Assembly (NCBI GenBank): GCA_964019425.1
Contig: OZ025781.1
Location: 248,001-312,000, forward strand
Source: Flectonema sp. DT1601
Lineage: Eukaryota; Euglenozoa; Diplonemea; Diplonemida; Diplonemidae
Direction of reading: 5' to 3'
Length of the DNA: 64,000 nucleotides
Shown: one piece after another, positions 30,356 to 39,983 of the stretch
Numbering within the stretch: position 1 is the first letter of the stretch
Layout: every line of letters begins with the position of its first letter
Made by a program: the position numbers and the translations under genes
Notes under the pieces: generated by a model
Database searches by the model: none
Told to the model about the DNA's origin: nothing
Seen by the model: the letters and a program-made list of their open reading frames with translations, nothing else

Positions 30356-32884
30356 TTAAGCACTGCCGGGACCATTTTCCTCAAGTTCGACGCCTTTCTG
30401 TTCTTCTTCAGATGATGATTTCCTACAACAACACATGTAAACAATAACAATAACAACTATTATGAATACGCCAGAAAATATCGAAATCAGAAGTGTATTG
30501 CGAAGCTTCACATCGCTGTCATCACTGCTGGAGGTACTTGCCCCAGTTGGGGCCGCAGTAGGAGCAGTGGTCGAAACTACAACGGTACCTGGCACCTTGT
30601 AAGTTCCAGCCTCAAATTCCACCCAATTAGTTGAAGCAGTCGAACTGAGTGCAGCAGTTTGCTGAAACATCCGCAACTCTGTTGCAGCTGAGTATGGAGG
30701 CCAGAAAGGAAACACATGATCAGCATAAACAGGAAGAAATTCATCCGAAATAGAAGCGCTCGGATCAGAGAAGAAAGCAGCTAAACTGAATGAAAGCGCG
30801 GCGTTAGTTCTCGTGATTTGAGTCAGTTGCTTGTTTACGTTGTTTTTGGCGGCGGCAGCAACCCAAGTTTTCCACTGGAAAAATGGTGCATTTGTGGTAG
30901 AACTTACTCTGTGCTTTTCCCCAGTAATACCACCAGCAGAGACAACTGTTGCGGCGCTAGCCTCTCTAAGGAGCTTCACAGTTTGTGAACACGCACTTGC
31001 ACATGCTCCGAGTGATAAAACTTTGATGGTTGCGAATCCCTTCGTAGGTTTATTGATTTGCTCATTCGCTGCAAAGGTACACTGAGAGAACGTAGCAGAG
31101 TCCTTCAATTCAAATAATGATTCGAAGAGAGAAGCGACCTTTGGAACCACAAACACTTCAGGTGATCCAGCAGCCCTGCTCTTCTTCGGAGCGTTGTTAA
31201 AGAGATCATTTAATTTAGCCTTCGCCTGCTGCATGTTTGTACTGGCCAAAGGTTCGTTGTTTAAGCTTTCACCGGTAGAAATACGTAACGCGTTGTAGTT
31301 TTCACCACCAACCACAGCAGATTGTATCAAACTGATGTATCCCTTAGTGAAGTCAGTGAGGTGGTATTCAGAAGCACCCTTAGTGGAAGCAGCACTTGCA
31401 GGTGAGATACGGAAATCGCTACTCGTCCTCGATGCGTTCCTGACGCCTGCAGGGTATTGGAGCTTCGGTGTCAAGTACTCAACCGTCATAGCGGACAAGA
31501 TAAGAAATCCACCACCGTTACCACGGACGTCCAGGATCAATTCTGTGATTCTCGGGGAAAACGCAATCGCATAATCATTGCAAGCCTCAATAACTTTTAA
31601 AAACCTGAAGAGGACTTTGATTTCATCACAACCCTGTAAGTTGGCGGTGCTAGGGGAAAAGGTTCCGATGTACAAGTACATTACTGGCTTTGCGTTGGTT
31701 TCGAAAGAGCTGCACACAATATTCGGTTCATTGGTATTTTGTGGATATTGAGCAACTATCTTACCCCGATTCCAGAGATCTGAAGGAGCAAGCTGCTGAA
31801 CTGATCTTTTGGACACGTGTTCCTGTTCCTTCTTTGCAGATGCAGCCTTGTCAGCCTTGTCAGCGTTGTGAAGATCTCTCGCAATGTCTGAAAGTGGATT
31901 AGGAGGAAGGTTAGGTCCGGAGTTCACTTCAGGACTTTTATGAATACCTGCCCTCTGATCAGCGATAGGAGGAATTGGTTTGTATGCCTCTCTGTTCTGC
32001 CTGATGTGAGTAATGTCGTTAGGGGTCACTGGTGCTTCCTGTACCTGAGCACCTCTCGCAGTCGCTGCTGGACGGTTACCAGCAACTATGACAGCGGTTG
32101 TTAACTGTGGTTCTGCTCTTCCAGAGTAGATTGGAAGGGTGTGAGACGTACCAGCAACAGTTATTTGCATTGTGGTGGCCTGGTATCCAGATGAGGTTGA
32201 AGATATACCTGCAGCGTCCAGGTTGTTTAGGTATTGATTAAGGTCTGCACCATTAGACTTCGAAGCACCATTGTCACCAAGCAACTTTGATAAATAGGCC
32301 ACTGCTGGCTGTCCGTTGATTGCAGTTACGACGTTGCCAATTTGAACACTGCTCCACGTCTGTCCCTGAGAATAGGCACTGAAAAGGACATGGCGTTCCC
32401 TGATGAAAATAACCTGCTGTCCATTATCCATACTTGATCCGAGTACAAAAGGAATATGTAAAGTAGAAAGGTATCCCGATGGCAGAGTGTAAGCAGTATG
32501 CCCATCGTGTAACGCTACGAAGAGCCGAGCCATTGAAGTCTGAAATTGGAAATCACTATTCCACTGTTGAGTAGAGAACTGTTGAAGAGAACCCTTCAAG
32601 TTAACCTTTCCAATCACAGATGGGTCTGTTGATAGAGCGATGTCAGTTCCATGGTAAAACTCAACCATCTCAAGCGCTGCTTTTGTCGCTTCCGTCACAG
32701 TTGCTTGATCCACCGGAACAGTGTTGTAACAGTCAAAGATTTCACTAGCTCTGTAGTAGTAAAAATCTCCTACCAGCTGCCCCTGCAAATTACATTGCGA
32801 CACCGCCAGCAGGTTTATCATTGAGAGTAACATTTTATTTGAAGAACTGTTTAATAAAATACAGTAACAGTTCACAACATTCAC
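30356..32884 (-). CDS. S41-family membrane-anchored peptidase, copy G
   Basis: At 842 aa this is the right-most and promoter-proximal end of the array. It has the alternative N-terminus MNVVNCYCILLNSSSNK before MLLSMINLLAVSQC, shared with D. The body carries DGHTAYTLPSGY, IGNVVTAINGQPAV, LDVRGNGGGF, SLGACASACSQTV and SDEFLPVYADHV, then the stalk, helix, MCCCRKSSS and an acidic tail ending ENGPGSA. Upstream DNA is unlike the leader of the other copies and runs into the 3' flank of the neighbouring large gene, so G may keep the ancestral 5' region. No splice site inside the frame is needed for this copy. Confidence 0.95.
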   Translation of the reverse strand: MNVVNCYCILLNSSSNKMLLSMINLLAVSQCNLQGQLVGDFYYYRASEIFDCYNTVPVDQATVTEATKAALEMVEFYHGTDIALSTDPSVIGKVNLKGSLQQFSTQQWNSDFQFQTSMARLFVALHDGHTAYTLPSGYLSTLHIPFVLGSSMDNGQQVIFIRERHVLFSAYSQGQTWSSVQIGNVVTAINGQPAVAYLSKLLGDNGASKSNGADLNQYLNNLDAAGISSTSSGYQATTMQITVAGTSHTLPIYSGRAEPQLTTAVIVAGNRPAATARGAQVQEAPVTPNDITHIRQNREAYKPIPPIADQRAGIHKSPEVNSGPNLPPNPLSDIARDLHNADKADKAASAKKEQEHVSKRSVQQLAPSDLWNRGKIVAQYPQNTNEPNIVCSSFETNAKPVMYLYIGTFSPSTANLQGCDEIKVLFRFLKVIEACNDYAIAFSPRITELILDVRGNGGGFLILSAMTVEYLTPKLQYPAGVRNASRTSSDFRISPASAASTKGASEYHLTDFTKGYISLIQSAVVGGENYNALRISTGESLNNEPLASTNMQQAKAKLNDLFNNAPKKSRAAGSPEVFVVPKVASLFESLFELKDSATFSQCTFAANEQINKPTKGFATIKVLSLGACASACSQTVKLLREASAATVVSAGGITGEKHRVSSTTNAPFFQWKTWVAAAAKNNVNKQLTQITRTNAALSFSLAAFFSDPSASISDEFLPVYADHVFPFWPPYSAATELRMFQQTAALSSTASTNWVEFEAGTYKVPGTVVVSTTAPTAAPTGASTSSSDDSDVKLRNTLLISIFSGVFIIVVIVIVYMCCCRKSSSEEEQKGVELEENGPGSA

Positions 32885-33113
32885 AGATGTGTATTAATTA
32901 CTTCAGACATCTAACCGACAAACAGATAAACACAAAATATTTAAAACATCATCTGTTTATGTTTAGTGTGGTACAAGTTAACAAAAGAAATACATTCATT
33001 CTAAAGAAATGAACTTAAAATCAATGAAGAACAAAGGGGTACAGGGTTCTAAAACAAGAAAAATATTTTAAAAAAAAAACAGTACAGAACGGGATTCAAC
33101 TTAGGCTGTTGTT

Positions 33114-36100
33114 CTATAACATAACAGGGCTGTCGGTAGACATAATTGGTATTGATATCATAGTATGACCTGCTGAGTAAGCAGAAATTGACATCTCAGC
33201 AGCAACAACAGGTCTTGAAAACGGAAAACTTCTCACAGCTGACGGGAAGAATCTCGGAGCGACGGACCCCTTATCCATCATAGCAGTTAAAATAGATGAA
33301 GCTGACGGATCAATGTTTCTCGTAGTCATAACAAACGGTTGTGATAACTCATCTATTAACAATCGAGTACTAGTTTCATTAAAAGGAGGCATAAGAACAG
33401 CAACTGTTGACACGTGAAGACTACTTACTGTTGCACTGATGGATAACGATTCAGGTGAACCTCTTATGAAAGCTGTGTACTTATTTTGATGTTCCTCAAC
33501 ACGCAATGCTGGTCCTGGTCTTCGGGGAGACATCGGCCGAGGTGATGAAACACCCTCTCTTAGAACTTGACTTTGTACATCAACACCCCCAATTGATATC
33601 GGGATCCTAGTAGGAGTTACTTTAGGTAAAGTACAAACAGTATAACCTGGACTGTTTGTTAACGGTTCCTTTGCTGCTAAGTGTGGAGCAACTGGATTCT
33701 GAAGTTGAATTTGTCTCTTAGCCGCACCCAACATCATCACATTCTGATCAGACATTGAAGACAACTCATCAGTAAGTATCCTTCCTGATTCTAAAGGGAT
33801 TTGATCACCAACTAACCAAATAGTTGCTTCAGACTCAGTTAGTGCTACTCTGATTGATGATGCGGAACCTCTTACGATTATTCTGTAAGAGGACTGGTTC
33901 TCTTCAACCCTTACGGATGGTAAGGCTGAGCACAACATCGTTTGATCTAACGGGAGAGCAGTCGCTGCTAAAAATAAAAAGTCTAAATTATTAGAAACAA
34001 TGCTATCGTAGTATTCACCTTGCTGCTGTCGTTGTTGCTGCTGTTGCTGCTGCTGGTGGTGGTGGTGGTGATTCGGGACTGGGGTAGAAAGCTGTGGATT
34101 TCCAGAAATAACAGACGCATCAGTAAAAGAATAATCATACGGAGAATGATTACTAACAGTTTGATTATATTGCAATTCTCGAGGAACAGAACTATTAAGA
34201 ACATGAGTACCAACCGAAGGAACATTTATTGAAGTTCTCATGACTGACGTATCCACACCCAAGACATTAGGACTCAACATTGGAGGAGAAACAGGTATCG
34301 GTGCAGGTGATTGCTTAGACATGCTACTCCTCGTTGTCTTCCAAGGCATTGATTGAGCTCCACTTAGAATAGCCAGTAGCTCTTCTCTATCAGCGTAGTC
34401 ACCCAGAGCGGTAACCCACTTAATACAAGCATCTTTACATCTTAGTAAGTGACCAGGGACTTCAACTACACTCTGAACAAGGAAAGATACAAAAGGATAC
34501 GCCAAGTACGAAACATTAAATATATGGATTGCTTCTATTATCTTACCGACCATTCTCCTCAAGTTCGATCCCTCCTTGGTGTTTAAAATTCTAAATCGAT
34601 CTCTCTCTGCAGGTCTGCTCCAACCAGCATCAGCATTCTGTTGTGAAGGACGTGATATATTTCCGGTTTTCAGGCAAACTTCTAAACCGATGCCAAGAAG
34701 AGAATGGTAATAAGATGCTAGAAAGCTTTTTTTACACTTCTGATCAAGTCCTAAGTTCATCGCCTCTTCATGAGCGATACCTGTCCTGTTTGATGAACTT
34801 ACTAACGTTGGGAACAAAGCAGAGGTAACACGATTATCAGCAAGTAATGACATCTGTACAGTAGCAGCATGAAAGGATGCGTTATTCTCCCGATCGAGTC
34901 TCTCATGAACTTGAGCAATTGTTCCGATCCCACGAAGGGGTAGCTCACCTCGATAGAATTGAAGATGCCAACCTTTCGGGAATATCCGATGCTCAGTTGG
35001 AAGAGGTCTGGCTATTTTCTTATAACGTCGAGTACTAGATAATTGGATTGATCCTTGTGGTGAGAGCATTGATGATGGTTGATTGTCTGCCATGATTGCT
35101 GATGTTGCTTGAAAGACATTCATCTGATTCTGTCTCAGGTATCCTCTTGCTTTTCTAGGAGGAGATCCAGTCAGTTTCACAACTTCACCAATCAATTGTT
35201 GTTCATATTGACGATGAGGTTCACTGGCTATTAGTAGTATTCCGATAGCTCCAGCTACAGAACTTATTATCGATTCCTCCAGTAGTGGTGGAGAGAGGTT
35301 GTGAATCACTCCCCTGGTCTTTTCAAGTAAGACATACAACTTCTTGTGAACACGAGAAAATTCTTCATACTCCTCACGGTTGCCAGCTGGTTTCATGAAT
35401 GTTGCTTTTTTAATTTCCGGAAAATGAAGTCCCAAACTTCCTTCCAAAATATTCAAACTAATAACTCTGACGTCAGAAATATTCGGGTGGTGGGTGAGAC
35501 CAATCTCAAGCTCAAGCCCAGAAGCTGGTTTCGCAGGATGAGTTTTGTTGTTTTTTTCAACTCTCGCTAACACAATTAAATCACCATCACTGTCTCTGAA
35601 AAAAACTGGTTTCCTGTCATCCTCAAGATGGCTTTCCTTAATTAATATTTGCTTCTTGTTTATATAGTCGACAGTGATGTTGTGGGGGACACCGGCATAG
35701 TCGAGAATGGTAGCAATCTTCTTTGCATTTTGGATTGATATGGATAGACCTAGTTTCATGTTGGGGACGTTTACTAAACATTTTGAATTGGGTAAAGGCG
35801 TTGCAGAAGCAGATTGAATAAAAGGGTGTTCTTCTGAAGGAGGCTTCTGATTGATGTGGATGCCGACTTCCTTACAATTCATAACAAAAACTCTGATCTT
35901 ATCACCGTCGTCATCCGTGAATTCGCATTCCTTTTCCGGTACTATAGTTTTGTTGATGATTTGTTTTTTTTCAGTTGGAGGTTTTTGTATCAAATTATCA
36001 CTTCTTTCTCTCTTAGGAACAGCCGCAATAGGTGTTTTCGGTTCAAGTGAAAACACCGGTGGGACTCTTTGCTTTGTTGTTGGTTGTGTTTTGTACGAAG

Positions 36101-38267
36101 CGGATGATGAAGGGGATGAGGCTACTGACGGTGGTCTACTTATTGTAATCACATTCTGTGCGATGAGATTTAGGTTTGAGACATCTGGATTGCCAGGACC
36201 ATAAGCGCAGACCACAGTTGCTACTCCTTCTTTACAAAATAACGCTGATCCGATATCTGTACTCCCTCTCCATACGATTCTGTTGTGATCATCAGAACCA
36301 ATTTTATTGTACCACTCACTTATAGAGTGCCTTATAACACTTGAATTACCTGAGTTTAGTTGAGTTGTATTCACATTGTGGTTAGTGTTAGATATGTCAG
36401 ATGAAGATGCTGTTCCTGAAGCAATTTTCCAAGCAATTTGAGCTAATTGTTTATTAAATAAAAGTGGTGGTGATGTGTGTCTTGATCGAAGCGTATCATG
36501 AATTTCATGAGCGATAACTTGAGTGGTGTCTTCTTGTTTTGGACTCAAATAATCTATAATCGATTCATCTTTTAGTCTGTTGGCAAGTTTTCTAAATACC
36601 GAATCTGCGTTTCCATCTTTCTGTTCTCGTTGGAGGAGTCCATGGAGGATAGCTCTGCCGTCCTTGCCAGGTTTTGATAATTTCTTAATATGTTTTTCAT
36701 AAACAGTATTTATCATACCAGAGTATGTATCAACCTCTGGAGCTGGTGGGTTCAATACATACATACTCGGTGTTATCTTAGAGAATGATAATGAAATGTC
36801 AAATGGTGACGCTCCTCTTGAAGATGCTTTTCTAGAGATCCCTCCTCCTACTTGAAGTCCTTCTGAATAGGCTGAAAATGTCTTTGGAATACTTGCGAGT
36901 GTTCCAATTCCTTGATGTTCTAATTGTTCTTGTATCGTTCCGTGTTGTTGTTCTGCAACACGGAGTTGGTTTTCTCGCTGTTGTTCTTTCAGCCTTGTGA
37001 GTCGTATCTCTTCGTCTTCGGCTAATTTCTTTTTAAGTTCGGCTTCCTCGCGTCTCGTGTTCGCTTCTTGTTGCCGTTTCGCAAAATCCAATTCTTCCTG
37101 ACGTAGCTTCCCTTCTCTGTCTTTATTAGCCTGAGCTAATGCAGCAGCAGCAGCGGCAGTGGCTGCTTCCCGCTCTTGCTCTGCAATCTTTGCCTGCGCT
37201 TCTTTCTCTGCAGCTCCCTTCTCCTCAGCAGCTTTCTGTGCGGCAACACGCTCGGCGTCTGCAGCTGCTGCTTCACCTTCAGCTTTCGCTTTTTCATCTG
37301 CCTCGCGTTGGGCTTTTTCCTGAGCTTCTTTTTCCGCAGCTGCAGTAGCTGCTGCTGCTGCTGCTGCCGAGTCTGCAGCCTGCTGAGCCTCCTGCTCAGC
37401 AGCGGCAGCGGCAGCTGCCTCAGCTTCACGTTGCGCTGTCGCGGCTGCGGCAGCTGCAGCCGTAGCGGCAGCCTCTTCCTGTTGTTTGCGCTCTTCTTCC
37501 TCCCGAGCTGCATTAGCGGCAGCCTGTCGCACTCTTTCTTCTTCAGCAGCAGCAGCTGATGCTGCAGCTTCAGCAGCTTGACGCTGTTCCTCCGCTAGCT
37601 TTTGGGCAGCTGCTTCCTCGTCCTTCTTCTTCTGTTCTTCAGCAAGTCGCTGAGCCTCGGCCTGTTGTCGCTGAGCCTCAGCCTGTTGTGCCTCCGCTTC
37701 TTGACGAGCCTTTTCTTCCGGTGACAGTTGCGGTGTAACTTGTGCTGGGGATACCAAACTCTTAACAACTTTTCCCTCTTCATTCGTCATTTCAATTACC
37801 ATCAGATTGGCGCCATTTGGACTGTCTGGTTTTGGTCTGTAGCCAACAACTGTTGCAGGTTTACCTCCGAGTTTACCAGTTGACTTGATTTCGACTTTGC
37901 TACCAACTGGATAACGAAGGGTGCAAGCTGCTGGTGGGAATGAACGGGAAGAGTTATCAGGAAGAGTACATTGCATAGCATAACTACCTGTACTCGGTAT
38001 GTACTTATCAACAATGGCAGTGTCAACACCATCTACTCCTTTTATTACTACTTGAGCTCCTATTGGATGACATCCAGCTGGAAATACATTCGTCGGTTTC
38101 ACTAACACTTTCTTACCATCGATTAGAACAAACATACAAAGTATTCCATTATTCTCTTTGGTGCCCGCAGCTATCTTTCCTCGCTTTCCATTCATCGCTG
38201 CGGTGCTTAATCCTCCCAGCTCTACTTCAGTCCCTGCCGGGTAGTGACCCGGCGGTGATTGTGCCAT
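33114..38267 (-). CDS. 1717-aa coiled-coil protein with KOW/SH3-like N-terminus and internal CAP domain
   Basis: The first about 180 residues hold three related short modules (YPAGTEVELG, HPIGAQVVIKG, YPVGSKVEIKS), each a KOW/SH3-like turn. Residues about 183-445 are an Ala/Glu/Gln/Lys-rich coiled coil. Residues about 583-700 match the CAP (SCP/GAPR-1) superfamily: HEIHDTLRSRH, FNKQLAQIAWKIA, SEWYNKIG, HNRIVWRGSTDIGSALF and VVCAYGPGNP, with the WY-E and His positions recognisable. No signal peptide is visible, so this CAP domain is probably intracellular. Further on are two modules with FTDDDGDKIRV and FRDSDGDLIVL, a UBA-like helical segment, a His/Gln run near residue 1410, and two C-terminal modules sharing RVEE-Q-Y-RGS. 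There is one uninterrupted exon. I do not recognise the full protein, and its function is not assignable. Confidence 0.9.
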   Translation of the reverse strand: MAQSPPGHYPAGTEVELGGLSTAAMNGKRGKIAAGTKENNGILCMFVLIDGKKVLVKPTNVFPAGCHPIGAQVVIKGVDGVDTAIVDKYIPSTGSYAMQCTLPDNSSRSFPPAACTLRYPVGSKVEIKSTGKLGGKPATVVGYRPKPDSPNGANLMVIEMTNEEGKVVKSLVSPAQVTPQLSPEEKARQEAEAQQAEAQRQQAEAQRLAEEQKKKDEEAAAQKLAEEQRQAAEAAASAAAAEEERVRQAAANAAREEEERKQQEEAAATAAAAAAATAQREAEAAAAAAAEQEAQQAADSAAAAAAATAAAEKEAQEKAQREADEKAKAEGEAAAADAERVAAQKAAEEKGAAEKEAQAKIAEQEREAATAAAAAALAQANKDREGKLRQEELDFAKRQQEANTRREEAELKKKLAEDEEIRLTRLKEQQRENQLRVAEQQHGTIQEQLEHQGIGTLASIPKTFSAYSEGLQVGGGISRKASSRGASPFDISLSFSKITPSMYVLNPPAPEVDTYSGMINTVYEKHIKKLSKPGKDGRAILHGLLQREQKDGNADSVFRKLANRLKDESIIDYLSPKQEDTTQVIAHEIHDTLRSRHTSPPLLFNKQLAQIAWKIASGTASSSDISNTNHNVNTTQLNSGNSSVIRHSISEWYNKIGSDDHNRIVWRGSTDIGSALFCKEGVATVVCAYGPGNPDVSNLNLIAQNVITISRPPSVASSPSSSASYKTQPTTKQRVPPVFSLEPKTPIAAVPKRERSDNLIQKPPTEKKQIINKTIVPEKECEFTDDDGDKIRVFVMNCKEVGIHINQKPPSEEHPFIQSASATPLPNSKCLVNVPNMKLGLSISIQNAKKIATILDYAGVPHNITVDYINKKQILIKESHLEDDRKPVFFRDSDGDLIVLARVEKNNKTHPAKPASGLELEIGLTHHPNISDVRVISLNILEGSLGLHFPEIKKATFMKPAGNREEYEEFSRVHKKLYVLLEKTRGVIHNLSPPLLEESIISSVAGAIGILLIASEPHRQYEQQLIGEVVKLTGSPPRKARGYLRQNQMNVFQATSAIMADNQPSSMLSPQGSIQLSSTRRYKKIARPLPTEHRIFPKGWHLQFYRGELPLRGIGTIAQVHERLDRENNASFHAATVQMSLLADNRVTSALFPTLVSSSNRTGIAHEEAMNLGLDQKCKKSFLASYYHSLLGIGLEVCLKTGNISRPSQQNADAGWSRPAERDRFRILNTKEGSNLRRMVGKIIEAIHIFNVSYLAYPFVSFLVQSVVEVPGHLLRCKDACIKWVTALGDYADREELLAILSGAQSMPWKTTRSSMSKQSPAPIPVSPPMLSPNVLGVDTSVMRTSINVPSVGTHVLNSSVPRELQYNQTVSNHSPYDYSFTDASVISGNPQLSTPVPNHHHHHQQQQQQQQRQQQGEYYDSIVSNNLDFLFLAATALPLDQTMLCSALPSVRVEENQSSYRIIVRGSASSIRVALTESEATIWLVGDQIPLESGRILTDELSSMSDQNVMMLGAAKRQIQLQNPVAPHLAAKEPLTNSPGYTVCTLPKVTPTRIPISIGGVDVQSQVLREGVSSPRPMSPRRPGPALRVEEHQNKYTAFIRGSPESLSISATVSSLHVSTVAVLMPPFNETSTRLLIDELSQPFVMTTRNIDPSASSILTAMMDKGSVAPRFFPSAVRSFPFSRPVVAAEMSISAYSAGHTMISIPIMSTDSPVML

Positions 38268-38759
38268 GTTGTCCTTCCCTTCCTAAATATAAAATATGAT
38301 AACGAATATCACACTCTCCTTAACATAAACTACCCTTCCTCATTCAGATGCTTGGTGTGCTCTCTGAGAGACCTGTAGAACAAACGTAATTACTCATTAC
38401 TTCATAATATATAACTAGCCACCTACTTGGGTTGGCCTGAAATTACCTTCCTGAGAGAAAGGTTTTTAGCTTCCCGTATCTCCTCTCCCCTTCTTTTTTT
38501 TTTTTTTTCTTCTTCTTCTTGATCGAAAAAAAATAAAGAGCCATCACCCAAACTGACCCTGCAAGTGAAGCCAGAAAGAGTTGCTTCATTGAAGGTCAGA
38601 TTAGAGTACTTACAAAGGGTTATCGCCCAAATCAATTGAACTGTCTCTTTAATTAAAGTACACAAAGTAACCACTGAGTGCTGAGATACCATGCTGGAAT
38701 ATAATAACAATTCCAAGAGACGAATAAGTATAGTCAAATCAAAGATCAGAGAGTGAAGT
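38268..38759. other. Spacer, 0.5 kb
   Basis: This lies between two minus-strand genes. It contains a poly(T)/TTC tract at about 38490-38520. A 192-codon frame spans 38423-39001 but overlaps the C-terminus of the next gene in another frame. The bases after the stop codon at 38760 (GGAG-GTAAAC on the minus strand) could act as a 5' splice site, so an alternative 3' exon here cannot be excluded. Confidence 0.5.
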
Positions 38760-39983
38760 TTACCTCCTATATCTCCGCTGAGGACGTGATGATGAAGATG
38801 ACGACCTGCTGTAGGAACTCCATGATCTAGAATCTGATGCTGAGCAGAACGAAGAGTATGATCTGCTGCTGTGGCTGCTGGATGATCGCTTTCGTTTATC
38901 CTTTGATTGCTGTTTAGTAGGAAATCCTTTAAAGTCTGTTCCCCTTGTTGGTTTTCGTATTCCTTTTGTGTTAGTAGTTTGATTCCTTTCATGATTGTCA
39001 CGAGATTCCTGAAGCTGTTTCTTCATTTCAGATTTTTGACGTCTTTTCTCGGAGATCAACTTCTCCTGTTTGAGTTTATCTTTTAGTCGCTCCTTTTGAA
39101 GATCGTCATCTCGCATACGACGTCGTAGTTTGTCTTCATCACGTTTTAATTGACGTTCTCGACTGATTGCTTTTTCTTCTTTCTCTTTTCGGCGTCGATC
39201 TCTTTCTTCCTTTGCACGCCGGTCTCGGTCTTCCTTCGCACGTTTTTCACGTTCCTCCTCACGTTTTTGCCTCCGTTGCCGTTCTTCTTCTTCTTGTTTT
39301 TTTTGTCGCTCCCTTTCATCGGCAGCTTTTGCTTTTCTGTCCTTCATTGCTCGTTCCCACTTTTCCTCACGGTTTTTCGTCCCTCTTTCTTCTCGTTCAC
39401 GCACGGCTTCACGTCTGCGTTCGCGTCTGTCACGGTCAGGTTGTGGAAGACCCTTTCCTTTTTGAAGGTGTAGTAGTAGCTGGTCAGAGGCAGAGAGTTT
39501 AGTAGTGGATTTCGGTTTACTTTTTGGATAAAATTTCGAATCTATTTGTTGTTGTTTTTGTTGTTTTCGTCTCAAGAGATCTGATTTTGAAATCATTTCT
39601 ACTTTCACTGAATCTCTTTTCTTCGTAGCAGCCGATCGAACTTCCTCTTCACGTTCCTTCTTCCGACGAGCTTCAGCTGCTTTTTGTTGTTCAGATGCGA
39701 ATTCAATTTCACTCTCGATATTTCCTAAATGCATTAATCTGACTTCCTCGTCTGATGGCCCACCCTGAATAAGATCTTTTTGATTTATAAGAGAAGACTC
39801 AGTAATCACACTCAACAAATCTTCCTTTGTAGGCTTCTTCATTTGTGTTAGTATTTCATTTATTATATCATAAGGAATCTCTGGTGTTGAAGCGTCACTC
39901 TCGTAATCAGATTCATCAACAGCCATATCATCGGGAACTCCTATTGGAGAAACCATTCTTCTCCTTGGTTCTGTTTTTATCAT
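38760..39983 (-). CDS. Charged coiled-coil protein with SR-rich C-terminus
   Basis: This is a 407-aa protein. An acidic N-terminus (DDMAVDESDYESD) is followed by a predicted helical segment. A long Arg/Lys/Glu/Asp-rich stretch at about 100-330, with repeated ERQKKQEEEERQRRQK-type sequence, is probably a single long helix or coiled coil. The last about 45 residues are rich in Ser and Arg (RSSSSHSSRSYSS and RSSSSSSRPQRRYRR). Such an architecture is common in splicing-associated and other nuclear proteins, so a nuclear RNA-processing role is plausible but not shown. The start is the first Met (MIKTEP), preceded by an A-rich leader. Confidence 0.85.
   Translation of the reverse strand: MIKTEPRRRMVSPIGVPDDMAVDESDYESDASTPEIPYDIINEILTQMKKPTKEDLLSVITESSLINQKDLIQGGPSDEEVRLMHLGNIESEIEFASEQQKAAEARRKKEREEEVRSAATKKRDSVKVEMISKSDLLRRKQQKQQQIDSKFYPKSKPKSTTKLSASDQLLLHLQKGKGLPQPDRDRRERRREAVREREERGTKNREEKWERAMKDRKAKAADERERQKKQEEEERQRRQKREEEREKRAKEDRDRRAKEERDRRRKEKEEKAISRERQLKRDEDKLRRRMRDDDLQKERLKDKLKQEKLISEKRRQKSEMKKQLQESRDNHERNQTTNTKGIRKPTRGTDFKGFPTKQQSKDKRKRSSSSHSSRSYSSFCSASDSRSWSSYSRSSSSSSRPQRRYRR

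Noticed and set aside
1-32884. Recurrent 60-160 codon plus-strand frames inside each peptidase gene
   Set aside because: They are antisense shadows that recur only because the genes are near-identical.
38423-39001. 192-codon frame overlapping the SR-rich C-terminus
   Set aside because: It is out of frame with a well-supported gene, with low-complexity Lys/Glu at its end; kept only as a possible alternative exon.
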